From Flavobacterium psychrotrophum (GTDB lineage: Bacteria > Bacteroidota > Bacteroidia > Flavobacteriales > Flavobacteriaceae): DNA of 64,000 nucleotides. The notes below the pieces were generated by a model. That model searched no databases. It had not been told where the DNA came from and saw only the letters and a list, made by a program, of their open reading frames with translations. The stretch is from positions 2,294,001 to 2,358,000 of the forward strand of contig NZ_CP031557.1 in the NCBI RefSeq assembly GCF_003403075.1, read 5' to 3'. A program made the position numbers and the translations under genes. Shown piece by piece: positions 7,315 through 15,903 of the stretch. How positions within the stretch are numbered: position 1 is the first letter of the stretch; the number at the start of each line of letters is the position of its first letter.

Positions 7315-8721
7315 TTATTCGTTCCACTCTGTATGGAAGGTTCCGGCAGCATCTGTACGTTCGTAAGTATGCGCCCCAAAATAATCGCGTTGTGCCTGAA
7401 TTATGTTTGTAGGCAAATTTTGAGACCTGTAAGCATCAAAATAAGCTAAAGCATTCATTAAGCCTGCAACAGGTAATCCCTGTTTAACGGCAAATTGTAC
7501 TGTGTTTCTTATATTAGCCTGGTTGCTGTTTAATTGGCCAGCAATAGCATCATCTAAAAGCAGGTTTTTAAGGTCTGTATTTTTAGCATATGCTTTTCTA
7601 AAATCTTCGAGAACCGTAGCACGAATAATGCAGCCACCACGCCATATTTTTGTAACCGTTTCTAAATTTAAATCGTAATTATATTCGTTAGAAGCGGTAG
7701 TTAGCAATGCTAATCCTTGTGCGTAAGTAATTAGTATCGAAAAGTAAAGTGCACCTTTAAGCGATTCTAAAACCTCTGGCAGGTTAACCTCTGCAGTTTC
7801 GGTATCCCAAATAAGTTTGGTAGCGGCTTCAATTCTTTCGGGTTTATTTTTAGACATATCCCTCATAGTAACCGCGGCATCTATAGTAGGTAGCGGCACC
7901 TGTAAATCCATGGCGTTTTGAGACGTCCATTTCCCTGTGCCTTTAGATCGTGCCCAGTCAGATATTACATTGATAAGCTTCTGTCCGTCAGTATCTGTTT
8001 TTTTAAGGATATGACCTGTAATTTCAATCAGGTAAGATTGAAGTTCGGTAGTATTCCAGTCTTCAAAAGCCCTTTGAATGGTATCGTCATCCAGGTTGTA
8101 GCCACGTTTCATAAGGTCATACACCTCAGAAATAAGCTGCATAATACCATACTCGATACCATTATGTGCCATTTTTACATAATTACCGGCAGACCCGTTA
8201 CCTAAGTATTCTACACAAGGCTCTCCATCTACTTTTGCAGCAATAGCTTCAAAAATAGGACGTAACCTTTCATACGCCTTTTTATCGCCACCCGGCATAA
8301 GGCTAGGCCCAAAACGGGCACCTTTTTCGCCTCCTGAAATACCCATGCCAAAAAAGTGGATTCCCTGGGCAGATAATTCTGTAAATCGACGGTCGGTATC
8401 GGTAAAGTAAGTATTACCACCATCTATTATAATATCGCCTTTATCTAAAAATGGTAAAAGGCTTTGTATAGCGCTATCTACCGGTTTACCGGCAGGCACT
8501 AATAACATAATTGCCCTTGGTTGCTGTATTAGCGCTACAAATGCTGCTACATCTGTAGTTGCTTTTATGGTATGTTTTGAACCGGCTTCCTGCTCCAGCG
8601 AACTGGCTTTTACGGTATCTAAATCTAAACCCGCTACAGCAAAATCATGGTCGGCCATGTTTAAAAGCAGGTTACGGCCCATTACACCCAGGCCAACAAT
8701 ACCAAAATCAAATGTGCTCAT
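7315..8721 (-). CDS. gnd: 6-phosphogluconate dehydrogenase (decarboxylating), NAD-type cofactor loop
   Basis: A 468-residue enzyme converting 6-phosphogluconate to ribulose 5-phosphate and CO2. It has the Rossmann motif GLGVMGRNLLLNM, the active-site phrase GISGGEKGARFGPSLMPGG, and KMAHNGIEYG with the catalytic lysine. At the end of the second beta strand, where E. coli Gnd (as I remember it) has N33-R34-S35 to grip the NADP 2'-phosphate, this protein has D33-L34-D35 in an ungapped position. Acidic residues there are known to favour NAD. It leads the gnd-zwf-pgl operon; hxlA lies upstream, separated by a terminator at 8827-8862. The product, ribulose 5-phosphate, is the acceptor used by HxlA. 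Confidence 0.96.
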   Translation of the reverse strand: MSTFDFGIVGLGVMGRNLLLNMADHDFAVAGLDLDTVKASSLEQEAGSKHTIKATTDVAAFVALIQQPRAIMLLVPAGKPVDSAIQSLLPFLDKGDIIIDGGNTYFTDTDRRFTELSAQGIHFFGMGISGGEKGARFGPSLMPGGDKKAYERLRPIFEAIAAKVDGEPCVEYLGNGSAGNYVKMAHNGIEYGIMQLISEVYDLMKRGYNLDDDTIQRAFEDWNTTELQSYLIEITGHILKKTDTDGQKLINVISDWARSKGTGKWTSQNAMDLQVPLPTIDAAVTMRDMSKNKPERIEAATKLIWDTETAEVNLPEVLESLKGALYFSILITYAQGLALLTTASNEYNYDLNLETVTKIWRGGCIIRATVLEDFRKAYAKNTDLKNLLLDDAIAGQLNSNQANIRNTVQFAVKQGLPVAGLMNALAYFDAYRSQNLPTNIIQAQRDYFGAHTYERTDAAGTFHTEWNE

Positions 8722-8826
8722 ATATACTTTATTGTTGTGTTATTCTTAAATGCTGCAAATACTAAGTATTTAGGGCATTTAAGACGTTTATTAATTATAG
8801 TTTAAATAGTAGTGTAAAGGTACTAA

Positions 8827-8862
8827 AAAGGCGGGAAATTTATTAATAAACTTCCCGCCTTT
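8827..8862 (-). terminator. terminator between hxlA and gnd
   Basis: AAAGGCGGGAA (8827-8837) pairs with TTCCCGCCTTT (8852-8862). On the minus strand the stem is followed by TTTTT, a classical intrinsic terminator 18 bp after the hxlA stop. It implies that hxlBA and gnd-zwf-pgl are separate transcripts, although read-through is possible. Confidence 0.85.
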
Positions 8863-8879
8863 ACTATTCTGACTTATTA

Positions 8880-9515
8880 TTAATTCAGGCTGATGATTGC
8901 ATCTTTCAATGCTTTTGCAGCAGCAGCAGGATCTTCGGCACCATAGATAGCTCCACCCGCAACAGCAACTTCTGCACCGGCAGCAACCACATCTTTAATA
9001 GTGTTGATGTTTACACCACCTGCTACAGAGAATGGTACTTTAGCATCAATACCTTCGCTAATAAGCGTTTGTACCGAGTAGCCCGGTAATGCCTGCTCGT
9101 CAAGACCGGCGTGTAGCTCAACAAAAGCAACACCAAAAGCGGTTACCTCTTGCGCCCTTTGTACCCTGTTTTTTACGCCAATAGTATCTACCACTACTTT
9201 TCTGCCGTATTTTTTAGCAGCTTCCACAGCACCTTTAACGGTGGCATCATCTACAGTTCCCATTACGGTAACTAAATCAGCTCCTGCTTTAAATGCCATT
9301 TCTGCTTCTAAGGCACCTGTATCGGCAGTTTTCATATCAGCAAAAACCAATTTATCAGGAAAAGTTTCCTTCATGGCTGTAACAACCCTAAGCCCTTCAG
9401 CCTTAATAAGTGGCGTACCTAATTCTATAATATCTACATATGGAGCTACTTTATGTGCCAGTTCTAATGCTGCTTCTGTAGTAAGTAAATCAATTGCGAC
9501 TTGTAATTTTGTCAT
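8880..9515 (-). CDS. hxlA: 3-hexulose-6-phosphate synthase
   Basis: A 211-residue TIM-barrel enzyme of the orotidine-phosphate decarboxylase superfamily that condenses formaldehyde with ribulose 5-phosphate to give 3-hexulose 6-phosphate. Diagnostic stretches are LQVAIDLLTTEAALELA, VDIIELGTPLIKAEG, VFADMKTADTG (metal/catalytic D-x-K-x-x-D), FVELHAGLDEQA and PFSVAGGVN. The overall match to methylotroph HPS as I remember it is very close along its full length, much closer than to ulaD-type decarboxylases. It is 33 bp downstream of hxlB. No formaldehyde-producing methanol dehydrogenase is visible, so detoxification or a sugar-demethylation link is more likely than methylotrophy. Confidence 0.93.
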   Translation of the reverse strand: MTKLQVAIDLLTTEAALELAHKVAPYVDIIELGTPLIKAEGLRVVTAMKETFPDKLVFADMKTADTGALEAEMAFKAGADLVTVMGTVDDATVKGAVEAAKKYGRKVVVDTIGVKNRVQRAQEVTAFGVAFVELHAGLDEQALPGYSVQTLISEGIDAKVPFSVAGGVNINTIKDVVAAGAEVAVAGGAIYGAEDPAAAAKALKDAIISLN

Positions 9516-9548
9516 GTCTAAAAATATTTGAAAAATTAATTATAAATG

Positions 9549-10115
9549 TTATTCAAGATTGGCGTGTTTAGGCCACAGGTCTTCTTTAGTTAATCCGGAT
9601 TCCTGCCACAGTGTCATAAAAATGCTTTCAAGAACAAATAGTGTAAATTGTTCGAACAGACTCCCTGCATACTGGCTTGAAACTGACACCCCAAAATCTG
9701 TTTTTGTAGCAGCGTTTATAAGTATAACCTGGTCTGCTAATGCTGCTAATTTGCTTTGCGCATCTGCGGTAATGGCTACTACCCTGGCCTTCTGTTTCTT
9801 TGCTTTTTCTGCCGCTGATAGTACTGTAGCAGTTGTTCCTGAACCGGATGCAACAAGTAATACATCTCCCTGTAATATTGCGGGGGTAATAACTTCTCCC
9901 ACAACATATACTGTGTAACCTAAATGCATAAAACGCATTGCAGCCATTTTTAAGGCAAGGCCACTTCTGCCGGCTGCCATTACAAAAATTCGGTTAGCAC
10001 TTTTTATCTCTTCAACCAGCGCATTAACCTCTGTCGGGTTTATCTGCTTTGCAAGTTTTAGGTTCTCTTCTAAAATAGTATGCAGGTTTTCGGTAATTAA
10101 TTTGTTGTTGACCAT
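9549..10115 (-). CDS. hxlB: 6-phospho-3-hexuloisomerase
   Basis: A 188-residue SIS-domain sugar isomerase converting 3-hexulose 6-phosphate to fructose 6-phosphate, the second step of formaldehyde fixation. Features are FVMAAGRSGLALKMAAMRFM, VVGEVITPAI and the phosphate-binding SGSGTTATV, then VAITAD. The frame extends to 10169, but the start MVNNKLITENLH at 10115 gives the usual family length of about 185 residues. hxlA follows after 33 bp. A TAnnTTTG promoter element lies at 10268-10275, and an AraC regulator gene is immediately upstream on the same strand. Confidence 0.92.
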   Translation of the reverse strand: MVNNKLITENLHTILEENLKLAKQINPTEVNALVEEIKSANRIFVMAAGRSGLALKMAAMRFMHLGYTVYVVGEVITPAILQGDVLLVASGSGTTATVLSAAEKAKKQKARVVAITADAQSKLAALADQVILINAATKTDFGVSVSSQYAGSLFEQFTLFVLESIFMTLWQESGLTKEDLWPKHANLE

Positions 10116-10267
10116 AGTGTTTATGCTTATAGACGTTATACGCACAGAAATTGCATACAGAATCATCATTTATACTATAAAATAGATGTAAATGATAAGC
10201 TGATTAAACTAAAAAGTTATAATGCAACGGGTACTGTACATCATTAAATAGGTGTTATTTACTGATG

Positions 10268-10275
10268 CAAAGTTA
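10268..10275 (-). promoter_or_regulatory. -7 element (TAnnTTTG) for hxlBA
   Basis: On the minus strand the sequence reads TAACTTTG, an exact match to the Bacteroidota -7 consensus. Transcription would start near 10262, about 147 nt before the hxlB start and 50 nt after the AraC-gene stop. A TTG -33 element at ideal spacing was not found, which would fit dependence on an activator. Confidence 0.5.
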
Positions 10276-10311
10276 ATGGGCAGCTAAAGGGGGAATGTTA
10301 TACAAACAAGA

Positions 10312-11199
10312 CTACGCGGTATAAATTTGCGCCAGTTCGTTTTGAAGTTCTGTAGGTGTTTCTTTAAGTTTAGCCTTTACGAACTTATTAAGTGCCGATG
10401 GCGAACTAAAGCCCAGGTCGAAAGCTATTTCTTTGTGTGAAAGGTCGCTAAACAACAATTGCCGCTTAATTTCAGAAAGTATGCGGTTATGAATGGCATT
10501 TATAGCAGTTTCGCCACAATGCTTTTTTGTTATTTCATTAAGTTTTTTAGGGGTAATTAAAAGCTTTGAAGCATAGTATTGCACGGTACGCTCGCTCTTA
10601 TACTCCTGGTTTAGCAGCTTTTTAAAACCTATATACGTGTTCTGGTTAGCATCGTGCGTGTCATGTTGCAGCACAGGATGCTGGCCATGAATTATTTCTA
10701 TAAGCCCTAAGAGAAATACCTTGATATAAAAACGCGCCTGTTCTTTTTTTACCAGGCTTGGGGCGTTATAAATGTCTTGTATATCTTTGATTAGTGGTAG
10801 CGATTTCTCAAATTCCGGATTAGAAAGTACGGTACAATTAAGGTGTGTAGCAAGGTTTACGTTGTATACACTAAGTTCGTTTTTCAGTATATCAGAACAA
10901 AAAAGTACTTCTTCAAACAATATAATTTTTCCGTTAAGGTCATCACTTAGATTTGAGACAAAATGAACCTGGTCTGGGAAGATAATGGATATTTTTCCTG
11001 ACTTTAGTAAATGTATCTTGTCCTCAATATGGATATCTATTTTTCCGGTTTCAACTATAATAATACAAAAATGGTCTTTTTTATGAGGTTGCAGATAGTT
11101 TTCAAGGTGTTTACTGCTTAAATCAAAAACGCGAAACGACAAATTTCTATCCTCTTCTTTTTGGATATTATTCTTGATTTCTAACCTTTTTACATCCAT
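10312..11199 (-). CDS. AraC-family transcriptional regulator next to hxlBA
   Basis: A 295-residue regulator. The N-terminal half is a cupin-like sensing domain (about 20-180, with FCIIIVETGKIDIHIEDKI and IIFPDQVHF). The C-terminal AraC/XylS DNA-binding domain (about 195-290) has two helix-turn-helices, YYASKLLITPKKLNEITKK and IAFDLGFSSPSALNKFVK. It is on the same strand and 196 bp upstream of the hxlB start, so it is the most likely regulator of formaldehyde fixation, which is inference. The effector is unknown. The gene has 448 bp of non-coding sequence upstream. Confidence 0.85.
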   Translation of the reverse strand: MDVKRLEIKNNIQKEEDRNLSFRVFDLSSKHLENYLQPHKKDHFCIIIVETGKIDIHIEDKIHLLKSGKISIIFPDQVHFVSNLSDDLNGKIILFEEVLFCSDILKNELSVYNVNLATHLNCTVLSNPEFEKSLPLIKDIQDIYNAPSLVKKEQARFYIKVFLLGLIEIIHGQHPVLQHDTHDANQNTYIGFKKLLNQEYKSERTVQYYASKLLITPKKLNEITKKHCGETAINAIHNRILSEIKRQLLFSDLSHKEIAFDLGFSSPSALNKFVKAKLKETPTELQNELAQIYTA

Positions 11200-11647
11200 G
11201 GAAAATTGTTTGTTGTTATGCAGTAGATTGTCTGTATCAAAATCAGGATTTACTTTCCCATAGACAAATCAGGAAAATGCATCCCAAAATGTGACAACCA
11301 GAAATTTCGTGCTACACTTTTGTGGAAACTAATCTGCGCCTGATCAAAAGTTGTTTTCATCGAGCATTAAGCAGCAAATATATATAAAAGTTTAGCGTCA
11401 GTTGCTCATGAATGAGATTTCATTATATATCACAAAGTATTCAGCGTATTATTTTTGGTCATTCAACTGTCTGTGTAGTATTGCGTACGTGGTTTCAATA
11501 TATATAGATAAGGCCTTTATGCAGCGTAATATCAATAAAAAAAGCTGCCCTTATCCATCATTCAAACAGGGGCAGCCAATATATTTATATAGTATCTTAC
11601 TATTAATTAATTGTTATTTAATGTATTAACAAACAATATGGTACTGA
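11200..11647. other. 448-bp intergenic region upstream of the AraC gene
   Basis: It holds the GH2 terminator at 11544-11576 on its right side and the presumed promoter of the AraC gene on its left. No convincing gene: a 75-codon plus frame at 11402-11629 runs through the terminator and has no recognisable features. Confidence 0.55.
11544..11576 (-). terminator. terminator of the SusCD-GH2 operon
   Basis: GCTGCCC (11544-11550) pairs with GGGCAGC (11570-11576). On the minus strand the stem is followed by a run of seven T. It lies 72 bp after the GH2 stop. Confidence 0.8.
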
Positions 11648-14050
11648 TTATTTTACAACAAATTCGATAGTAGCATCTTGTAGCGATTGCGAGCTAACCG
11701 TAAGTTTTATAGCTCCCGCCTCTCTTGAGCTTTTAACAATAACCAGCGCCTGCCCTTTCCATGCTTTGTGGTGGTTTGCTATATAAGGATCATTATCTTT
11801 AAGATTTGCATTTGCTACACCTACAATAGTACCTGCACCCTGCAAATTAAATGTAAGGTCATTTTCAGCATTGGGGTCGCGGTTACCTTGTAAATCGGTT
11901 AGGTCAATTCTTATATAAGAGAGGTCCTGACCATCGGCCTTGAGTACAGTTTTGTCGGCAGATAGTTTTATTTTGGCAGTCGCACCAGCACTTTTTAATA
12001 GTTTGGGGCCTAACTCCTTACCATTAAGTACTCCTACTGCTTTTAACTCTCCGGGCTGGTAAGAAAGCGTAAATACAGCTTTAAATTCTTCAGCTCTTGT
12101 AGTTGATTTTTCGCCTACCAGTTTACCATCACGGTAAAGCCTTACAGATGGGTAGTTAGAATACACCTCTACTTCTATATTCTTACCTTCATGCCCCGGC
12201 CAGTTCCAGCTTTCCCATGTAGGCCAGACAGACCATAATGTTTCTTTAATTTCGCCATAATATTTATTAGGTTCCTTAACTGCCAGGTGCGTCATCTTTT
12301 TATTGCTATAAAGTATTTCTCTGTAGTAAGAAATTGGCTTGCGCCATCCTATTAAATCAATATCTCCACAATAAGCTCCATGCCAAGGGTATAGATCGCG
12401 TTCATAATGTTCTCCTTTAACATCGCCATCATAATAGTACCGTCCTATTCCTGACTCTCCTAGATAATCCATAGCGGTCCAGACAAAATCTCCAATGATA
12501 TATGAATGATCATTTACACCTTTCCAGTTTTTAAATGCATCCCTTGGATACGATTCTGTTTGTAACATTACACGCGTGGGCACTCTTTCATGATCTGATT
12601 CTGCCTTATGTATCATATAATTGTAACCTCCTATATCGTGCATTTCAAACAAAGGATCAAATATGTCCCAATCATTATCCCACGACGCCAGCGCCGATGT
12701 AACTGGTCTGGTAGGATCAAGTTTACGTATTAATGTTGCCTGTTTATGTGCCGATCTAACAGCATCAAGAGTTTTACGTTCTATAATTTCGTTACCTATA
12801 CTCCATATGATTATCGAAGGATGGTTGCGGTCGCGCAGTACTAATGCTTCAGTATCTTTACTCCACCACTTATCAAAATATAAAGAATAATCGTATGTGT
12901 TTTTTTTCTCTTTCCATCCGTCAAAAGTTTCATCTATAACTAATAATCCAATTGAATCGCATGCGTGTAAAAATACTTCTGATGGTGGATTATGGCTTGT
13001 TCTGACAGCATTAAAACCGGCAGCTTTTAATAATTCAACTTTTTTAATTTCGGCACGGTCATATGCAGCGGCACCAAGAGGGCCATTATCATGATGCACA
13101 CAACCTCCGTTAAGATGTATGTGCTTATCATTTAAAACAAAACCTTTTTCTGCACTGTATGCTATCTTACGAATTCCAAATGGTAATGGATACTCATCCT
13201 GTATAATGTCATTTTGTATAACACTTATTTCTGCGCGGTACATATCCGGATTTTCTGGCGACCATAAATCAGGTGTTTTAACAACTACTTCAAGAACTGC
13301 TTGTTTAGTTGAGTTTGAATTAATTGTTACAGGAACACGGGCACTGCCTGTTTTTTTATTTTTCTTGTCAAAAAGAGATACAGCAACTAATACGTTTTGA
13401 ACTGTATTATTTTCATTTTGTACATTAACTGCTACCTTTACCGTTGCCTGTTTTGCGCTTACCTGGGGTGTTGTTATTGCAGCCCCCCATTGCTCAATAT
13501 GTACAAGATTAGTTTCTGTTAACCAAACGTGCCTGTATATACCAGAACCGCTATACCAGCGGCAATTTTTTTGTTGCGAATTGTCTACTTTAACGGCAAT
13601 ATTATTTTTTCCTGCTTTTAAGTAAGGACTTATATCATAAAAGAAAGATGAATACCCATAAGGACGAATACCTAATGATGTGCCATTTACAAATACCTCA
13701 GCATTCATGTAAACGCCTTCAAAATAGATCGTGAATTTTTTATTCTTAAAATCATTATTTATATCAAAATCCTTTCTGTACCAGCCAATACCTGCAGGCA
13801 GGTATCCTCCATCATTACCCATTGGGTTTTTTGGATCAAAATTCCCCTCAATGCTCCAGTCGTGTGGCAGGTCGAGTTTGCGCCATGCAGCATCGTTATA
13901 ATCCTGTTTTCCGGCTTCCGGATAGTCTCCTAGTTTAAATTTCCAGTCGTAATCAAACTTTATGGTTCTTTCAGGTGTTTTGTTTTGGGCATGTATCAAC
14001 CCACACAATAGTGTAAAGGTTAATAGTAAAAGGCGTTTAATTGTAGTCAT
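11648..14050 (-). CDS. glycoside hydrolase family 2 (beta-galactosidase/beta-glucuronidase-like)
   Basis: An 800-residue exported enzyme with signal peptide MTTIKRLLLLTFTLLCGLIHAQ. Order of domains: GH2 sugar-binding domain (about 25-190, PHDWSIEGNF, GIGWYRKDFDI), immunoglobulin-like domain, TIM barrel (about 290-590), then a DUF4982-type and a C-terminal GH2_C5-like Ig domain (KLSADKTVLKADGQ). The acid/base glutamate is in IIWSIGNE near residue 420, and the nucleophile candidate is the E of LQTESYP near 498. It removes terminal beta-linked sugars in the periplasm. It is the only hydrolase behind the SusC/SusD pair, so the ligand may be a short beta-galactoside or glucuronide side chain; exact specificity is not readable. 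Confidence 0.92.
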   Translation of the reverse strand: MTTIKRLLLLTFTLLCGLIHAQNKTPERTIKFDYDWKFKLGDYPEAGKQDYNDAAWRKLDLPHDWSIEGNFDPKNPMGNDGGYLPAGIGWYRKDFDINNDFKNKKFTIYFEGVYMNAEVFVNGTSLGIRPYGYSSFFYDISPYLKAGKNNIAVKVDNSQQKNCRWYSGSGIYRHVWLTETNLVHIEQWGAAITTPQVSAKQATVKVAVNVQNENNTVQNVLVAVSLFDKKNKKTGSARVPVTINSNSTKQAVLEVVVKTPDLWSPENPDMYRAEISVIQNDIIQDEYPLPFGIRKIAYSAEKGFVLNDKHIHLNGGCVHHDNGPLGAAAYDRAEIKKVELLKAAGFNAVRTSHNPPSEVFLHACDSIGLLVIDETFDGWKEKKNTYDYSLYFDKWWSKDTEALVLRDRNHPSIIIWSIGNEIIERKTLDAVRSAHKQATLIRKLDPTRPVTSALASWDNDWDIFDPLFEMHDIGGYNYMIHKAESDHERVPTRVMLQTESYPRDAFKNWKGVNDHSYIIGDFVWTAMDYLGESGIGRYYYDGDVKGEHYERDLYPWHGAYCGDIDLIGWRKPISYYREILYSNKKMTHLAVKEPNKYYGEIKETLWSVWPTWESWNWPGHEGKNIEVEVYSNYPSVRLYRDGKLVGEKSTTRAEEFKAVFTLSYQPGELKAVGVLNGKELGPKLLKSAGATAKIKLSADKTVLKADGQDLSYIRIDLTDLQGNRDPNAENDLTFNLQGAGTIVGVANANLKDNDPYIANHHKAWKGQALVIVKSSREAGAIKLTVSSQSLQDATIEFVVK

Positions 14051-14074
14051 TGTGTAAAAATATAATAAATAAGA

Positions 14075-14106
14075 ACGGATACAACTTAATTATAAGTTGT
14101 ATCCGT
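14075..14106. other. perfect 14-bp hairpin between susD and GH2
   Basis: ACGGATACAACTTA (14075-14088) and TAAGTTGTATCCGT (14093-14106) form a perfect stem with a 4-nt loop, lying in the 67-bp gap between the susD stop and the GH2 start. There is no T-run directly behind it on the minus strand, so partial termination or mRNA protection, giving more SusCD than enzyme, is more likely than full termination. Confidence 0.6.
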
Positions 14107-14117
14107 ATTAATAATGT

Positions 14118-15893
14118 TTAATAACCGGGATTTTGCACCAGTAACGAATTTCTGTTAATCTCATCCAGGAGAATGGGCATAAAATAGGTTTTATTGTTCG
14201 CGTTCCACTTCCTGTTTTGCACGTCAATTACGTTATATCTTGTTGGGCCACCGTTAAAAGGATGCCTGATATCTATACCGCCTACATTTTTAATAACCTC
14301 CGGAGCAATCATCCACCTTCTGATATCAAAATATCGGTGCTGTTCCCAGGCCAGTTCTATTTTTCTCTCATTACGATAACGCGCTTTTAAATCAGCTCCT
14401 GTTACGCTAGCTGCAATAGCAGGCATTCCTGCCCTGCCACGAATCATATTTAAATATGTTCTTGCCTCATCATACTGACCCAGTTCTATACAAGCCTCGG
14501 CATAATTTAAAAGTACTTCGGCATATCTTATTTGTCGCCATGGGTATTTTTGCCTTTCGTACTGATGATTAATTGCGGGATCTATAAATTTACGTATATA
14601 ATAACCTGTGTAAGAACCATTCCAGTCTTCAATAGGCCCCTGGCGGGTATCAAGTCCGGCACGGTAAGTTCCGTCGGCATTTTCATAATACCCGGTTTGC
14701 ACAATGCCTGCAGGATCTGAAGCAATAATATCATCCGGCCTTTGTCTCCAGTGGGCACCATCATAGAGTGTGTTTGCATAAAAGCGCGGATCCCTGTTTT
14801 GATAAGGTGCCGCAGCCTGGGCAGGATTAGCCCAGCTAAAACTACTGCCGTCTGCCATTTCATAAGAATCTATAAATTGTTGCGTAGGTGTATTACCTCC
14901 CCAACCATGGTAGCCATTAGGCCCGTTAAACAAGCCCGGGCTGGGAGATGCCCATCCATTGTCATTTACATTATCGTAGTACGAATAAAAAATATCTTCG
15001 TTAGTACCATGATTTAGAAATATACTCACATAGTTATTTATGGCCTGCTCTCCAGGTGCCTGCGCAGTACCACCATGAAGGCTATAGCCGTTCATATCAA
15101 TAACTGCTTTCGCAGCATCTTTTGCCGCCTGCCAGCGTACAGTCCTGTCGCCTCCCATATAACTTAGTAACTCCGGTTTACTATACCCACTGGCCCATGA
15201 TGCCTGAGAGTTAAATAAATCGCTGGCAGCATAAAGCAGTACTCTCGATTTAAGCGCCATGGCTGCACCTTTACTGGCACGTGCCTTATCTCCGGATTCC
15301 GGTAAGAGTGCAGCTGCCTGGTCCAGGTTTTCTACAATAAAGTTTACCGTTTCTTCCAGAGTATTGCGCTGTATAAGCATATCATCAGTAGGTTGATAAG
15401 CCGTATCTATTACAGGAACACCGCCATACAGGCTCATAAGCCAATAGTAGTAGTACCCACGCAAAAAGTATACTTCACCTTTCATGCGTTCAACTTCTGC
15501 GCCGCTAAGGCCATATAAATCTATGTTCTTAAGAAACACATTACAGTTTCTAACATTTTTATATAAAGACCACCATGATAACCGGTTGTAAGAACCAGAA
15601 AAATGGGTAAATACGCCCAGGTAACTGTTACTTATGTCGCCATTTATAACAGCTTGCGTTTCCCATCCCCAAACATCCATTGCCTCGTCTGATATTGAGG
15701 CAAACATTTCTGCATTAAAGCCATAGTGCATGCCTTCATATATGCCATTTACATAGTTCTTTACCAGAGCCTGGTCTGACCATACCGCGGCATCCGAATA
15801 TCTGTCGAGGGGTTTAACATCAAGAAAATCATCGCTACACCCAGTGGTAAACGCCATTGCTATAAGACCAAATAGTAGTATTCGTTTTTTCAT
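14118..15893 (-). CDS. SusD-family outer-membrane nutrient-binding lipoprotein
   Basis: A 591-residue surface lipoprotein: signal MKKRILLFGLIAMAFTTG followed by the lipobox cysteine in TTGCSDDF. SusD proteins are TPR-rich lids that sit on SusC and bind glycan. Family phrases seen are CSDDFLDVKPLDRYSD, VYFLRGYYYYWLMSLYGGVP, YAEVLLNYAEACIELGQ, RNERKIELAWEQHRYFDIRRW and a C-terminal PILLDEINRN. It follows susC by 10 bp and precedes the GH2 gene. The SusD fold is certain; the ligand is not. Confidence 0.95.
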   Translation of the reverse strand: MKKRILLFGLIAMAFTTGCSDDFLDVKPLDRYSDAAVWSDQALVKNYVNGIYEGMHYGFNAEMFASISDEAMDVWGWETQAVINGDISNSYLGVFTHFSGSYNRLSWWSLYKNVRNCNVFLKNIDLYGLSGAEVERMKGEVYFLRGYYYYWLMSLYGGVPVIDTAYQPTDDMLIQRNTLEETVNFIVENLDQAAALLPESGDKARASKGAAMALKSRVLLYAASDLFNSQASWASGYSKPELLSYMGGDRTVRWQAAKDAAKAVIDMNGYSLHGGTAQAPGEQAINNYVSIFLNHGTNEDIFYSYYDNVNDNGWASPSPGLFNGPNGYHGWGGNTPTQQFIDSYEMADGSSFSWANPAQAAAPYQNRDPRFYANTLYDGAHWRQRPDDIIASDPAGIVQTGYYENADGTYRAGLDTRQGPIEDWNGSYTGYYIRKFIDPAINHQYERQKYPWRQIRYAEVLLNYAEACIELGQYDEARTYLNMIRGRAGMPAIAASVTGADLKARYRNERKIELAWEQHRYFDIRRWMIAPEVIKNVGGIDIRHPFNGGPTRYNVIDVQNRKWNANNKTYFMPILLDEINRNSLLVQNPGY

Positions 15894-15903
15894 TTGCTTT
15901 TGT

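Noticed and set aside
11402..11629. 75-codon plus frame upstream of the AraC gene
   Set aside because: It runs through the GH2 terminator hairpin and has no recognisable features.
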